Source: Paenibacillus terrigena DSM 21567
GTDB taxonomy: Bacteria; Bacillota; Bacilli; Paenibacillales; Paenibacillaceae
Assembly: GCF_000374845.1 (NCBI RefSeq)
Contig: NZ_KB895414.1
Location: 558,001 to 622,000, forward strand
Length of the DNA: 64,000 nt
Direction: 5' to 3'
Under the pieces are notes generated by a model that saw only the letters and a program-made list of their open reading frames with translations, did no database searches and was not told the origin of the DNA. The position numbers and the translations under genes are program-made. Positions 35,318 through 44,530 of the stretch are shown piece by piece (position 1 is the stretch's first letter; the number at the start of each line of letters is the position of its first letter).

Positions 35318-37606
35318 ATGCGAAAAGCGCTTCAACTTAAACAACTGTCCCACTCCACCTTTCGAAAACTATTGATCTATTTCATCACTATTATTATGCT
35401 CTTCGTTACGTTCAGTTTGTTCTCGTTAACGTTATATCAACGGAATATCCAGAATGAGATTATTCAATATAATAGTGAGAATTTGAAATTCACCACGCGT
35501 AACTTCGAGCAATATTTCGAATTGATCAATAGTCTGCTAGTCAATTTCTATGTCAACAACACCAATCTACAAGCGCTGGATGCGAAGGCCTTCAAATATG
35601 TTAGCGCTTCCAAAATTATTGATGACCTGCGTGATACGATTGGCAATCCTCAGCTTCATCTCTATAACCTGCTTGTGTTCGATGAGCAGCATGGGATGGT
35701 GCTGGATTCGCTGCGCGGCGCGGATGAAGAGAAGATGATTAGCCGCTTCTATCATCACTTCCAATATAATCTGGACTTCTGGAAGGATTCACTTGCAGCG
35801 CACCAATCGTTCATGTTGCTGCCGGCGACAACGTTTACGAATCTATATGACCCGTCCGTTCCATCGGAATCGCCGCTTGTCTTTCCGCTGCTCGTCAAGA
35901 GTAAGCTGATTCCGAATTACGCGATGCTCGCCTTAATCGATGCGAAGAGCATCAAGTCCGCTTATCATCAATCCATTAACAACAATTTCTATATCCTGGA
36001 CAAGCAAGGGCAGCCACTATTCGTCGCTAATAATACAAATGAGAAGGCTCTCCCCTCACTACCGGCGGATCAATCCTGGATATTAACGGATAACGACTAT
36101 TATTTCTATCAAAAAGGAGCAACTTCCGGCTATACCTACGTCAATATTATTCCCGCGGATTCTCTGTCTGCGCAATATACCAAGCTTCATATTACGTTAA
36201 TCACGCTGCTCGTGATCTCGATCGTCATCAGTATCATTGCATCGGTGGTATTCAGTATGCGTTTCAACAATCCAGTTCAGAAAATCATTGATACCATTCG
36301 TGATCTGAATCAAAAGGATGGCGTCACGGATCATCGGAACCAGTTCGACTATATTCGGGAAAATATCGGCATGATCATTCAATCCCATCAACAGACTTCA
36401 GATGACCTGCACAAGAAGACTTCCCTTCTGCAGCATTACGACATCATGAACCAACTCAAGAAAATTCGTGGGAATCATAGGCATGAAGAAGTAGGTACAC
36501 CGAAAAATCAGACGCCATTCCGCTTCATTTTATTTCAGTTTTCACCGAACAAGCGCTATTATGAAGCATTTCGCATGAGTGTTGAACGGAGCACGCACTT
36601 CATGGCGGAATATGTAAGTCAGATGGTCCATAAGGAATCGCCGCAATCCCTCATCTTCCAGACAGAACCGAATCAAATCGTGCTTATTCATTATTTAAAT
36701 GAGGCCCAGCCGGAAGCGGAACAGACTGCACAGTTCGAAGTGCATTTGATGCGTATCAAAGAATTACTCGAGGCAGATAAAGAGTTCGGGTTCTATTCCA
36801 TTGCCGTCAGTTCACTTTATCCGCATACAGCGCAGATGACACAAGCCTACGAGGAAGCGCTCTTACGTATCAAACATCGTCCTTTTAACGACTCAACGAT
36901 TATTCTGAGGAATGAAGCGATACACAGTGAACGGTTGTTATACACGAACACCTTCGAGCAAGAGATGCATCTCCATCTCCAGGAAGGCAATGTCCAGCAA
37001 GTCTTGCTTATACTCGACCGAACGCTCTCTCAACTACAGAAGAAGAATCCGAGTATGTATCATTACAACAAATTTCTAGAAGAGATGACCGACAAAGTAC
37101 TACGGATCGTCTATTCACTCCAGTTGGATGCTGAGCCTCTAGCTCAAGCAGCTGCGTCACGTCTGCCCGTCTATACGATGTATGATCTGGAGCAATATTT
37201 CAAAGATCTCATCGAGTCAGCCTGTCAGTTCATCCGTGATCATAAGGAAGTGATCGATCCCATCGTTCGGTTTGTGCATGATTATCTAGCGAATCACTAC
37301 GCTGAAGCCGTCACCTTAGATATTGTGGCTGACAAGCTTAAAATTACGTCCAGTTATCTCTCAACCTATTATAAGGAGAAGACTGGAACGAACTTCGTGG
37401 ATGCGGTCAATAAATATCGTGTGGAGCAAGCGAGCACCCTGCTGCTGCATACCGATCTATTCGTCCAGGAAATTGCGGTCCAGACTGGATTCCTAAATAT
37501 CAGTTCTTTCAATCGGGTATTCAAAAAGTTCACAGGTATTACAGCGAGTGATTATCGTCGAAATGCTTCCCAAGCCTACACGCCCGAAGAAGACTTTCAT
37601 GCGTAA
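35318..37606 (+). CDS. Membrane sensor AraC-family transcriptional regulator (YesN/YtdP-like)
   Basis: 762 residues. A transmembrane helix at about 20-42 and a second at about 288-310 flank an extracellular sensor of about 245 residues (dCache-like). After a HAMP-like stretch and a middle cytoplasmic region, the last 100 residues are an AraC HTH pair: LDIVADKLKITSSYLSTYYKEKTG and VQEIAVQTGFLNISSFNRVFKKFTG. This one-component architecture typically senses an extracellular sugar and activates a neighbouring LplBC-type importer. Its divergent position supports control of the transporter at 31.7-35.1 kb. Confidence 0.88.
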   Translation: MRKALQLKQLSHSTFRKLLIYFITIIMLFVTFSLFSLTLYQRNIQNEIIQYNSENLKFTTRNFEQYFELINSLLVNFYVNNTNLQALDAKAFKYVSASKIIDDLRDTIGNPQLHLYNLLVFDEQHGMVLDSLRGADEEKMISRFYHHFQYNLDFWKDSLAAHQSFMLLPATTFTNLYDPSVPSESPLVFPLLVKSKLIPNYAMLALIDAKSIKSAYHQSINNNFYILDKQGQPLFVANNTNEKALPSLPADQSWILTDNDYYFYQKGATSGYTYVNIIPADSLSAQYTKLHITLITLLVISIVISIIASVVFSMRFNNPVQKIIDTIRDLNQKDGVTDHRNQFDYIRENIGMIIQSHQQTSDDLHKKTSLLQHYDIMNQLKKIRGNHRHEEVGTPKNQTPFRFILFQFSPNKRYYEAFRMSVERSTHFMAEYVSQMVHKESPQSLIFQTEPNQIVLIHYLNEAQPEAEQTAQFEVHLMRIKELLEADKEFGFYSIAVSSLYPHTAQMTQAYEEALLRIKHRPFNDSTIILRNEAIHSERLLYTNTFEQEMHLHLQEGNVQQVLLILDRTLSQLQKKNPSMYHYNKFLEEMTDKVLRIVYSLQLDAEPLAQAAASRLPVYTMYDLEQYFKDLIESACQFIRDHKEVIDPIVRFVHDYLANHYAEAVTLDIVADKLKITSSYLSTYYKEKTGTNFVDAVNKYRVEQASTLLLHTDLFVQEIAVQTGFLNISSFNRVFKKFTGITASDYRRNASQAYTPEEDFHA

Positions 37607-37703
37607 TGTAAAGAATCGAACTGGTAATCTTAACATGAATATTCCAACTACAGACTGGCGTAGATTGGGGGTATTTGTGTTAGAATATAGCGGGGGGGAT
37701 TCA

Positions 37704-38243
37704 ATGAGCCGTGTTTTCAATTGGTTGTTGCAGCGTGAGAAACGGGTATTCCTATGGATAAACGGCCGCTTGCATCATAAATTTCTTAACGTCATCCTGT
37801 ATTACATCACGCATTTAGGCGGTGCAACACTAACGATCTGCATCACCTCCGTGCTAGCCATTCTAGCACCTCATCCATGGAATCGTGTCGGCCTGCAATC
37901 CCTGATCGCACTTGGGCTTAGTCATATTCCAGTAGCCATTATCAAAAAATTATACCCGCGTATTCGTCCGCATCTCGCACATCCGCAGACGAATACATTC
38001 CGTAAGCCGCTGGTCGATCATTCTTTTCCTTCCGGTCATTCGACGGCTATATTTTCGATGCTCTTACCGATGATGATTCAGTTCCCGGTACTCACCATGG
38101 TGCTGCTGCCACTCGCACTCATCGTCGCGCTATCGCGAATCTATCTCGGGCTTCATTACCCATCAGATTGCTTCGTAGGCGCTTTCATTGGCACCTTGTT
38201 CGCGGTGATCACCGTGGCATGTTGGCCTGCTAACTTCATATGA
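37704..38243 (+). CDS. PAP2 family membrane phosphatase
   Basis: 179 residues starting at the ATG at 37704, preceded by GCGGGGGGG; the longer frame overlaps the AraC gene. The three PAP2 motifs are K-L-Y-P-R-I-R-P (motif 1), PSGHSTA (motif 2) and SRIYLGLHYPSD (motif 3, nucleophile His). Five or six transmembrane helices. It probably dephosphorylates undecaprenyl pyrophosphate or phosphatidylglycerol phosphate at the membrane. Confidence 0.88.
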   Translation: MSRVFNWLLQREKRVFLWINGRLHHKFLNVILYYITHLGGATLTICITSVLAILAPHPWNRVGLQSLIALGLSHIPVAIIKKLYPRIRPHLAHPQTNTFRKPLVDHSFPSGHSTAIFSMLLPMMIQFPVLTMVLLPLALIVALSRIYLGLHYPSDCFVGAFIGTLFAVITVACWPANFI

Positions 38244-38251
38244 AAAGCAAA

Positions 38252-38286
38252 AAACCTCCGTCATCGCATTGGGATAACGGAGGTTT
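38252..38286. terminator. Terminator between the PAP2 gene and trmB
   Basis: AAACCTCCGT pairs with ACGGAGGTTT, with T-rich flanks; the genes are convergent so it may act both ways. Confidence 0.75.
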
Positions 38287-38349
38287 CTTATTGGATACGG
38301 GCTTATGCCCATTTATGAAAGATATCTATCGGATATCGTCTAACATAGA

Positions 38350-39105
38350 TTATTCATCTGTGTCGTCATCTTCTTGATCCGCTACTTCCGCTTCCGCCTG
38401 CTGTGCAGCAAGCTTGCGCTCTTGATAAGCTTGAAGTGCATCTTCCCCGATTACAACCTCAACGCGGTGGATATTCATGCCTTTACCCATGAACTTCTGC
38501 TCGTATTCGGTCATGACATGCTCTTCGTTCAATCCGTTGCGATGTAAGTTCAAGGAGATATTCGTCATTTGAAGACCCATATCCGCGAAGGAATTCAGAG
38601 AGAACTCGAACAACGTCTCGGAATCGGTCTTAAAGTGGATCTCGCCTTTCGCGTTCATGACACCGATGTACTTGTCCACAAAACGATGATGCGTCAGTCT
38701 GCGGCGTGCATGACGCGCCTTCGGCCACGGATCGCTGAAGTTCAGGTAGACGCGCGTAATTTCACCCGGAGCGAAAATTTCCTCAAGCTTCTCAATATTC
38801 GCACGCGCTAGCGCCACGTTCGGCGGGCTGTCTACGCCTTGCTCGGCCCATACCTTACGGGCCTTGTCGCTCGCACGGCGAACCAACTCATCATACATAT
38901 CCATACCAATAAAATTCACATCGGGATACTTCGCGCTCATTCGGCTGACGAATTGGCCTTTTCCCATGCCAAGCTCTACATAAATCGGACGGTCATTACC
39001 GAAGAACTCGTGCCAACGACCTTTATACGTATGGGGCTCAAGAACAACCAGATCGGTCTGTTGTTCCAGGTTCTCCCGAATCCCTTTTCTACCTCTTAGA
39101 CGCAT
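38350..39105 (-). CDS. trmB: tRNA (guanine-N7-)-methyltransferase
   Basis: 251 residues. SAM-binding VELGMGKGQFVSRMSAKYPD, FIGMDMYDELV, and the family signature VYLNFSDPWPKARHARRRLTHHRF. It methylates G46 in the tRNA variable loop. An extra C-terminal tail of about 35 residues is very acidic (EAEVADQEDDDTDE), longer than in most homologues. Confidence 0.95.
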   Translation of the reverse strand: MRLRGRKGIRENLEQQTDLVVLEPHTYKGRWHEFFGNDRPIYVELGMGKGQFVSRMSAKYPDVNFIGMDMYDELVRRASDKARKVWAEQGVDSPPNVALARANIEKLEEIFAPGEITRVYLNFSDPWPKARHARRRLTHHRFVDKYIGVMNAKGEIHFKTDSETLFEFSLNSFADMGLQMTNISLNLHRNGLNEEHVMTEYEQKFMGKGMNIHRVEVVIGEDALQAYQERKLAAQQAEAEVADQEDDDTDE

Positions 39106-39510
39106 GATAAATCCTCCTAAGCTATTCTAAAGCTTTATTGTGCCGAAGAAACACAAAAAAGTAAAGAGGATGTTCCTGTTACGCGGGAGAAAATGATTTG
39201 GGAATGTGTGCAGCTAACATGGATATGAACAGTGACTTGGGTGGTGAGTGCGCCTATCGTGGATTTTTGCAGGAACTTGGGGGTGAAAGGATAGTCCTGG
39301 ACTGCTATGTTGGATTTTTGCAGGAACTTCACTTGTTGGGACCCAGATTCAGCTAATTTTGCCGCTCTATCCTGCAGAGATCCAACATAGAGGGACATTG
39401 ACATGAAACGAGCCCGCTATGTTGGATGAAATACAGGATAGGGAAGCAAGCATGAGGACGTCGCGACGATCTCCCCCCTCTCCCACTGCGCCAACTGCAT
39501 CACGAAGATT
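39106..39510. other. Intergenic region containing a repeat cluster
   Basis: A 405-bp gap without a convincing gene. Its right-hand part carries four related repeat copies (annotated separately at 39251-39441). Confidence 0.6.
39251..39441. repeat. Cluster of four related direct and inverted repeats
   Basis: The motif CTATGTTGGATTTTTGCAGG occurs at 39305-39324, with a near copy at 39254-39273 (CTATCGTGGATTTTTGCAGG). An inverted copy lies at 39370-39390 (TCCTGCAGAGATCCAACATAG) and a diverged direct copy at 39417-39438 (CTATGTTGGATGAAATACAGG). The two central copies form a 21-bp inverted repeat around a 44-nt loop. Confidence 0.75.
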
Positions 39511-39816
39511 CTACTTCTTCACAATACACTTCCGGAGAACGAGGACTTTACTGCGCCGGAAGTACGAAGCGAGCACGCGCTGGTTATTCCGAAGACCGAG
39601 CTTACGCGCATGCGCCTTCGATAATCGGATCTCCTTTCCCGTATCCCCTTCAAGAGATAGTAGTTCAACAAATAATTGCGTTCTCGCCTTTCCTCGAATA
39701 ACCGTGATGCGCCCGCTTGCACCGAGCTTCTCCTGAATGCTCGCGTTCAATCCAATATGAAATGGCCCGCCGAGCGGCGTCTGAATGCGAATGATCCCGC
39801 GTGCTGATTTCTTCAT
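39511..39816 (-). CDS. Small basic protein of unknown function
   Basis: 101 residues, AGAAGGG before the ATG. Very basic, with predicted beta-strands (IIRIQTPLGGPFHIGL, ITVIRGKARTQLFVELL) and the segment IRLSKAHARKLGLRNNQRV that looks like a small RNA- or DNA-binding barrel. I do not recognise the family. It is bounded on its 3' side by the repeat cluster. Confidence 0.55.
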   Translation of the reverse strand: MKKSARGIIRIQTPLGGPFHIGLNASIQEKLGASGRITVIRGKARTQLFVELLSLEGDTGKEIRLSKAHARKLGLRNNQRVLASYFRRSKVLVLRKCIVKK

Positions 39817-39919
39817 AGTAACCCTTCTTTCGAATCGGATGTCTACAGTAATATATACATCCGGCCTAATCCGGGTGCTGAGAGAAAATTGGGTACAAGA
39901 GCATCGAAGTCAAATAAAA

Positions 39920-39953
39920 AAATCCGAAGGCATCAGCAGATGCATCCGGATTT
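39920..39953 (-). terminator. Terminator of the small helical protein gene
   Basis: AAATCCGGATGCATC and GATGCCTTCGGATTT (minus strand) pair with two mismatches, followed by a T7 tract. Confidence 0.85.
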
Positions 39954-39980
39954 CAAATCTTCTATTTCTAAAGCGACAAC

Positions 39981-40163
39981 TTAATGTACATTCTCTTCAA
40001 TCTCATACTTGCGTTCAATCGCGGAATTCAATTTACGACGAGCGGAAGCAGCTACCTCTCGATTCTCATTAAAACGGACACCTGTCAGCGCCATGGCTTC
40101 ATTCAGCGTCAGTTCAACCAACACTTTCTCTGTTCCTTGCGAACCTTTAACTTCGGTATGCAT
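39981..40163 (-). CDS. Small protein of unknown function
   Basis: 60 residues from the ATG at 40163, with AAGAGG 9 nt upstream. Two upstream starts in the same frame (40169, 40172) overlap the ribosome binding site. It has a beta strand (EKVLVELTLNEAMALTG) then a basic helix (ARRKLNSAIERKYEIEE). Its own terminator supports a real gene. Function unknown. Confidence 0.6.
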   Translation of the reverse strand: MHTEVKGSQGTEKVLVELTLNEAMALTGVRFNENREVAASARRKLNSAIERKYEIEENVH

Positions 40164-40421
40164 TGACATCACCTCTTAACGTTATTGTGTTCAGAAACAA
40201 GAAAAATATGAAATTATGAAGCATATATGCGAGGTTAAATCGTTCTTGCTGATAGTTGTAATATAACATAACATGTAAGGTTTTTCAAGTGACAAATGGC
40301 TTCACTTCGCCTCAATTCATGGGAATTTATTCGATTTTTCGTTCCTTTATTGGTACAATAGTAAAATGATTATCGATCTAGAAAAATCGCTTAATTGGCA
40401 ATAAAGGAGCACATATCACCA

Positions 40422-41375
40422 ATGATAACGACTGAACCGAATCATCCCAAGCTCTGGGGAGATAAACGATTTCATACATGGAACTACGAAATGCGGGAGC
40501 AGTTCGGAGATAAAGTATTTAAAGTTATGCTGGACGCCGGATTTACATGTCCGAACCGCGACGGTTCCATTGCCAAGGGCGGATGTACCTTCTGCAGCGC
40601 TAGGGGATCTGGTGATTTCGCGGGAAGCCGACGTGACGATCTGGTCACCCAATTCAATAAGATTCGGGATCTCCAGCATCAGAAATGGCCTCACGCCAAA
40701 TACATCGGCTACTTCCAAGCTTATACAAATACGTATGCGCCGGTCGAAGAGCTCCGTGAATATTTCGAGGTTATTTTGCAACAGCCTGGCGTTATCGGCC
40801 TCTCTATCGCAACACGTCCGGATTGTCTGCCCGACGATGTCGTCGAATATTTGGCGGAGTTGAATGAGCGTACGTACCTCTGGGTCGAGATGGGCCTCCA
40901 GACCGTTCATGAATCCACGTCAGAGCTCATTAACCGCGCGCACGATACGCAATGTTATCTCGATGCGGTCGCAAAGCTGCGTAAGCATAACATTCGCGTC
41001 TGCGCTCATATTATTTATGGACTTCCGCAGGAAACCCATGAAATGATGCTGGATACAGGTCGCGCCGTAGCACAGATGGATGTGCAGGGCATTAAGATCC
41101 ACCTCCTCCATCTCATGCGCAAAACGCCGATGGTGAAACAATATGAAGCTGGACTGCTCCGCTTCTTGGAGCAAGACGAATATATTAAGCTAATTGTCGA
41201 CTCGCTCGAATTCCTCCCACCGGAGATGACCGTCCATCGTCTGACGGGCGACGCACCGCGTGATCTATTGATCGGTCCGATGTGGAGCCTTAAGAAATGG
41301 GAAGTGCTCAATGCCATTGACGCTGAACTCAAAGCGCGGGATTCATGGCAGGGCAAATTCTGGAGAGGACGCTAA
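40422..41375 (+). CDS. ytqA: TIGR01212-type radical SAM protein YtqA
   Basis: 317 residues from ATG 40422 (AAAGGAG about 12 nt upstream; an earlier in-frame start at 40395 has none). The N-terminal cluster motif CPNRDGSIAKGGCTFCS supplies the Cys ligands of the 4Fe-4S cluster, followed by the TIM-barrel. C-terminal GPMWSLKKWEVLNAID is typical of the family. In Bacillus the ytqA-ytqB pair is conserved, and YtqA is implicated in tRNA wobble-uridine geranyl/taurine-like or mnm-type modification; I treat the exact reaction as uncertain. It is followed directly by ytqB. Confidence 0.85.
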   Translation: MITTEPNHPKLWGDKRFHTWNYEMREQFGDKVFKVMLDAGFTCPNRDGSIAKGGCTFCSARGSGDFAGSRRDDLVTQFNKIRDLQHQKWPHAKYIGYFQAYTNTYAPVEELREYFEVILQQPGVIGLSIATRPDCLPDDVVEYLAELNERTYLWVEMGLQTVHESTSELINRAHDTQCYLDAVAKLRKHNIRVCAHIIYGLPQETHEMMLDTGRAVAQMDVQGIKIHLLHLMRKTPMVKQYEAGLLRFLEQDEYIKLIVDSLEFLPPEMTVHRLTGDAPRDLLIGPMWSLKKWEVLNAIDAELKARDSWQGKFWRGR

Positions 41376-41376
41376 T

Positions 41377-42024
41377 ATGGGTTTCCTTTCCGTACTGAGC
41401 TTCGCTCAGAAGCTCGTCGCTGAACGCGCGCAGCTGGGCGATATTGTCGTGGATGCCACCGTGGGCACCGGTGTCGACACGCTGTTCCTCGCCAAGACGG
41501 TGGGCCCGCAGGGCACCGTCTATGGCTTCGACATTCAGCCGCTCGCGCTAGAGCTAGCGCGCGAGCGGCTGAATGCAGCGGCCGCGCCCGGCGAAGCTGG
41601 CGCGGCAGAGCCTGCCGCAGGCGCCCGCGCGATGCGCAAGGGCGCTGGCGGCCTCGCCGCTGCTCGGCTGCTGCTCCGCAGCCATGCCGAGCTTGCGGCG
41701 GCACTACCCGAGGCGGCGCACGGGCACGTCGCCGCCGTGATGTTCAATCTCGGCTACCTGCCGGTGGCCGAGATGGATGCGTCCGCGCGCGTCATTACGC
41801 TCGCGGAGACGACGCTGCCTGCGCTCGAAGCCGCGCTCCGCGTGCTGAGACCGGGCGGGATCGTGACGATTGTCGTGTATCCCGGCCATGAAGGCGGGGA
41901 TACCGAAGGCGATGCCGTCGAAGCATGGGCTGCGGCCTTGCCCGCGAGTCAAGGCCAGACCATTCTGTACCGGATGACGCAGCGTCCGAAGGCGCCATAC
42001 GTCATTGCCATCGAGAAGCGCTAA
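41377..42024 (+). CDS. ytqB: Class I SAM-dependent methyltransferase YtqB
   Basis: 215 residues from the ATG at 41377, two bases after the ytqA stop. The rRNA-methyltransferase-like fold shows VVDATVGTGVDTLFLAK (SAM motif I), YGFDIQPLALELA and VMFNLGYLPV (motif IV). Bacillus YtqB carries out a methylation in tRNA wobble-uridine modification (known for the family). An Ala/Gly-rich stretch of about 55 residues (roughly 68-122, 41560-41720) is far more GC-rich than its surroundings and lengthens the protein. Confidence 0.85.
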   Translation: MGFLSVLSFAQKLVAERAQLGDIVVDATVGTGVDTLFLAKTVGPQGTVYGFDIQPLALELARERLNAAAAPGEAGAAEPAAGARAMRKGAGGLAAARLLLRSHAELAAALPEAAHGHVAAVMFNLGYLPVAEMDASARVITLAETTLPALEAALRVLRPGGIVTIVVYPGHEGGDTEGDAVEAWAAALPASQGQTILYRMTQRPKAPYVIAIEKR

Positions 42025-42074
42025 CCGTATGCGACATATCGCTTCTACCATGTTTTCGAGAGGGGAATAAATTC

Positions 42075-42470
42075 ATGAGCGTTAAGAAAATTGAACATGT
42101 CGGTATTATGGTACAATCTTTAGAGCAATCCATCACTTTCTATCAGGACGTAATCGGGTTACAATTACTACATATCTTGCAGCCGAACGATCAAGTGCGT
42201 CTTGCATTTCTAGCTTTCCCAGGGGCAAGCCAGACGGAGATCGAACTCGTCGAGAAGCCGAATAACGGCGAGCTCCCGAATGAAGGCAAAGTCCATCACG
42301 TCGCATTCACCGTGCAAGATATTGAGTCAGAGCATGCACGTCTGCGTGAACTTGGCATTTCACTGATTCATGATCAAATCGTTACGATTCCGAATGGAAG
42401 CAAATACTTCTTCTTCGAAGGTCCTGACCGAGAGCAGCTCGAATTTTTCGAACCTGCTGTGCAAGTCTAG
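42075..42470 (+). CDS. VOC family protein, methylmalonyl-CoA epimerase-like
   Basis: 131 residues from the ATG at 42075 (GAGAGGGG upstream). Two beta-alpha-beta-beta-beta units: KKIEHVGIMVQSLEQSITFYQDVIGL with metal His, EIELVEKP, then KVHHVAFTVQDI and a C-terminal REQLEFFEP with metal Glu. The spacing and ligands (H, E, H, E) fit glyoxalase I or methylmalonyl-CoA epimerase. No mutase gene is nearby, so a lactoylglutathione-lyase-type or bacillithiol-dependent role is equally possible. Confidence 0.85.
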   Translation: MSVKKIEHVGIMVQSLEQSITFYQDVIGLQLLHILQPNDQVRLAFLAFPGASQTEIELVEKPNNGELPNEGKVHHVAFTVQDIESEHARLRELGISLIHDQIVTIPNGSKYFFFEGPDREQLEFFEPAVQV

Positions 42471-42545
42471 TACGGCTCCACTCGGAATCCTAATATACAT
42501 TTTCACTATAATCGCTGTTTATTTTGAAAGGAGCAATATTTCAAC

Positions 42546-43508
42546 ATGACCCAAGCATACCCAATTCAATTCAAAGCTGAGATGAAAGAAAAAGTATGGG
42601 GAGGCCGCGCCCTGGAGCAATTCGGACTTGACATGCCGGATGGCGCAATCGGCGAAGGCTGGATGATCAGCGATCACCCGAACGGTACGACAAAAGTAAT
42701 TAACGGCGAATTTGCAGGCCTGAACTTAGAAGACATCCGCCACAAGGTTGGCAAAGAATGGTTCGGTACAAAATCAAACATCGACGCAGATACACGCTTC
42801 CCGCTCTTGATCAAATTGCTCGATTGCAACGACGACCTATCCGTTCAGGTTCACCCGAACGATGATTACGAGAAATTGCCTAAGGGTGAGCTCGGCAAGA
42901 CGGAAATGTGGTACGTCCTTGATGCCAAGCCAGGCGCTAAAATCATCTACGGTCTGAAACCGGGCGTTACTCGCGAACAGCTTGCTCATGCACTAGAAAA
43001 TAATGAAGTGATGGACACACTACAAGAAGTTGAAGTCGCTCCTGGCGATTCCTTCTACATCCCAGCTGGGACTGTGCATGCGCTCTGCTCCGGTGTCGTC
43101 GTCGCTGAAATTCAGCAGAACTCCGATACGACGTACCGTCTATACGATTACAACCGTCCAGGTCTGGATGGCGAGCTGCGTGAGCTTCACATCGAAGATT
43201 CCCTGAACACGGTCGCTTTCGGTGACTCCGGCGCGACGTATATGAAGACCGACACTGCACCAAATGCATGGTTAACGCTTGCCAAATCACCTTACTTCCA
43301 CGTGGAAAAAGGGATCGTAACAGCGCCATGGCAGCTGACTACAACACCTGAGAGCTTCGTAATCCTCATCGTCTGCGAAGGTGAAGGAACATTAACGTGG
43401 GAGAACGGCCAAGAGTCGCTTCAAGCCGGCCAATGCTTCTTGCTTCCTGCAAACTTAGGGAAGTACTCGCTTGAGGGGCACTGTACGGTGCTTCGTTCTA
43501 CTCTATAA
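42546..43508 (+). CDS. manA: Mannose-6-phosphate isomerase, class I
   Basis: 320 residues with AAAGGAGCAA before ATG. Cupin-fold type I PMI: VWGGRALEQFG, QVHPNDDY with Zn ligands, KTEMWYVLDA, and the second Zn His in IPAGTVHALCSG. It interconverts mannose-6-phosphate and fructose-6-phosphate. It has its own terminator. Confidence 0.92.
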   Translation: MTQAYPIQFKAEMKEKVWGGRALEQFGLDMPDGAIGEGWMISDHPNGTTKVINGEFAGLNLEDIRHKVGKEWFGTKSNIDADTRFPLLIKLLDCNDDLSVQVHPNDDYEKLPKGELGKTEMWYVLDAKPGAKIIYGLKPGVTREQLAHALENNEVMDTLQEVEVAPGDSFYIPAGTVHALCSGVVVAEIQQNSDTTYRLYDYNRPGLDGELRELHIEDSLNTVAFGDSGATYMKTDTAPNAWLTLAKSPYFHVEKGIVTAPWQLTTTPESFVILIVCEGEGTLTWENGQESLQAGQCFLLPANLGKYSLEGHCTVLRSTL

Positions 43509-43516
43509 TTAGACCT

Positions 43517-43546
43517 CAAGAGCGCAGCGCCGTAGCTGCGCTCTTG
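43517..43546 (+). terminator. Hairpin after manA
   Basis: CAAGAGCGCAGC pairs with GCTGCGCTCTTG around a 6-nt loop. The following T tract is short, so termination may be incomplete. Confidence 0.65.
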
Positions 43547-43575
43547 CTATAAGATCATGAGAGAGGATGAGCCGA

Positions 43576-44523
43576 ATGAAGACAACGAATTTCACCCTAC
43601 AAGATGAGGAACGATTCAATCTCTATATCTATCATTGGCGCCCTGACGCAGACGATGCCTCCTGTAAAGGGGTTGTGCAAATCGCGCACGGCATGGCGGA
43701 GACTGCCGCTCGTTATGCCAGATTCGCCGAAGCGCTGACGGAGCAAGGCTATATCGTCTATGCCCATGATCATCGCGGCCATGGCCGTACCGCCGCATCG
43801 ACTGAGGATTTAGGACACCCTGGTGATGATGGTTTCAACTGGAAAGTTAAAAATATGGCCCAAGTGAGCAAGCATATCCGCAATGCACATCCCACAATAC
43901 CGCTTTATCTCATGGGGCATAGTATGGGCTCTTTTCTAACCCAAAAATATATGGTTGAATATCCGCATCTGGTCGATGGGATTATTCTATCCGGAACAAA
44001 TGGTCCAAGAGGATTGTTAGGTCCAGGCCGCGCCATCGCAAAGCTCGAGATGACGCTTCGAGGCGATCGACATCCGAGCAAGCTGCTCAATGACATGTCT
44101 TTTGGTTCGTTCAACCGTGCATTCCGCCCAACGCGAACAGAGTTCGACTGGCTATCCCGTGATGCAGCTGAAGTCGACAAATACATCGCCGATCCATATT
44201 GCGGTTTTCTCTGTACATCAGGCTTCTTCTATCATTTCTTCGGCCTATTGCAAGAAATCCATCAACCCGAGCAGCTGCAGCGTATTCCGAAGGATCTTCC
44301 GATTTACGTCTTCTCGGGGGATCGAGATCCTGTTGGCCTGCACGGGAAAGGCGTACGGCAACTGCTGAAGCTCTATCAAGAGCTTGGTCTATCCAACGTG
44401 CGTTCGAAGCTGTACCGCGACGGTCGCCATGAAATGTTGAACGAAATCAATCGAGATGAGGTCACGAACGATACGATCGCTTGGCTGGACCATCAGATTG
44501 AATCGCGATCAGCTCAAGCTTAA
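43576..44523 (+). CDS. Alpha/beta hydrolase, monoacylglycerol-lipase-like
   Basis: 315 residues from the ATG at 43576 (GAGAGAGG 9 nt upstream; an ATG 9 nt earlier overlaps it). VQIAHGMAETAARYARFAEAL is the oxyanion segment, nucleophile Ser in LMGHSMGSFL, Asp in GDRDPVG and His in DGRHEMLNE. The arrangement is that of the lysophospholipase/monoacylglycerol-lipase group. No signal peptide, so cytoplasmic or membrane-peripheral. Confidence 0.88.
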   Translation: MKTTNFTLQDEERFNLYIYHWRPDADDASCKGVVQIAHGMAETAARYARFAEALTEQGYIVYAHDHRGHGRTAASTEDLGHPGDDGFNWKVKNMAQVSKHIRNAHPTIPLYLMGHSMGSFLTQKYMVEYPHLVDGIILSGTNGPRGLLGPGRAIAKLEMTLRGDRHPSKLLNDMSFGSFNRAFRPTRTEFDWLSRDAAEVDKYIADPYCGFLCTSGFFYHFFGLLQEIHQPEQLQRIPKDLPIYVFSGDRDPVGLHGKGVRQLLKLYQELGLSNVRSKLYRDGRHEMLNEINRDEVTNDTIAWLDHQIESRSAQA

Positions 44524-44530
44524 GCAAAAT

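Noticed and set aside
39251-39441. Possible CRISPR array
   Set aside because: Copies differ in orientation and spacing and are too few.
39419-39736. Plus-strand ORF opposite the small basic protein gene
   Set aside because: No ribosome binding site, biased composition from antisense; the minus-strand gene has a clear start and Shine-Dalgarno.
41535-41747. Minus-strand Ala/Ser-rich ORFs in ytqB
   Set aside because: They are antisense products of the GC-rich insertion in ytqB.
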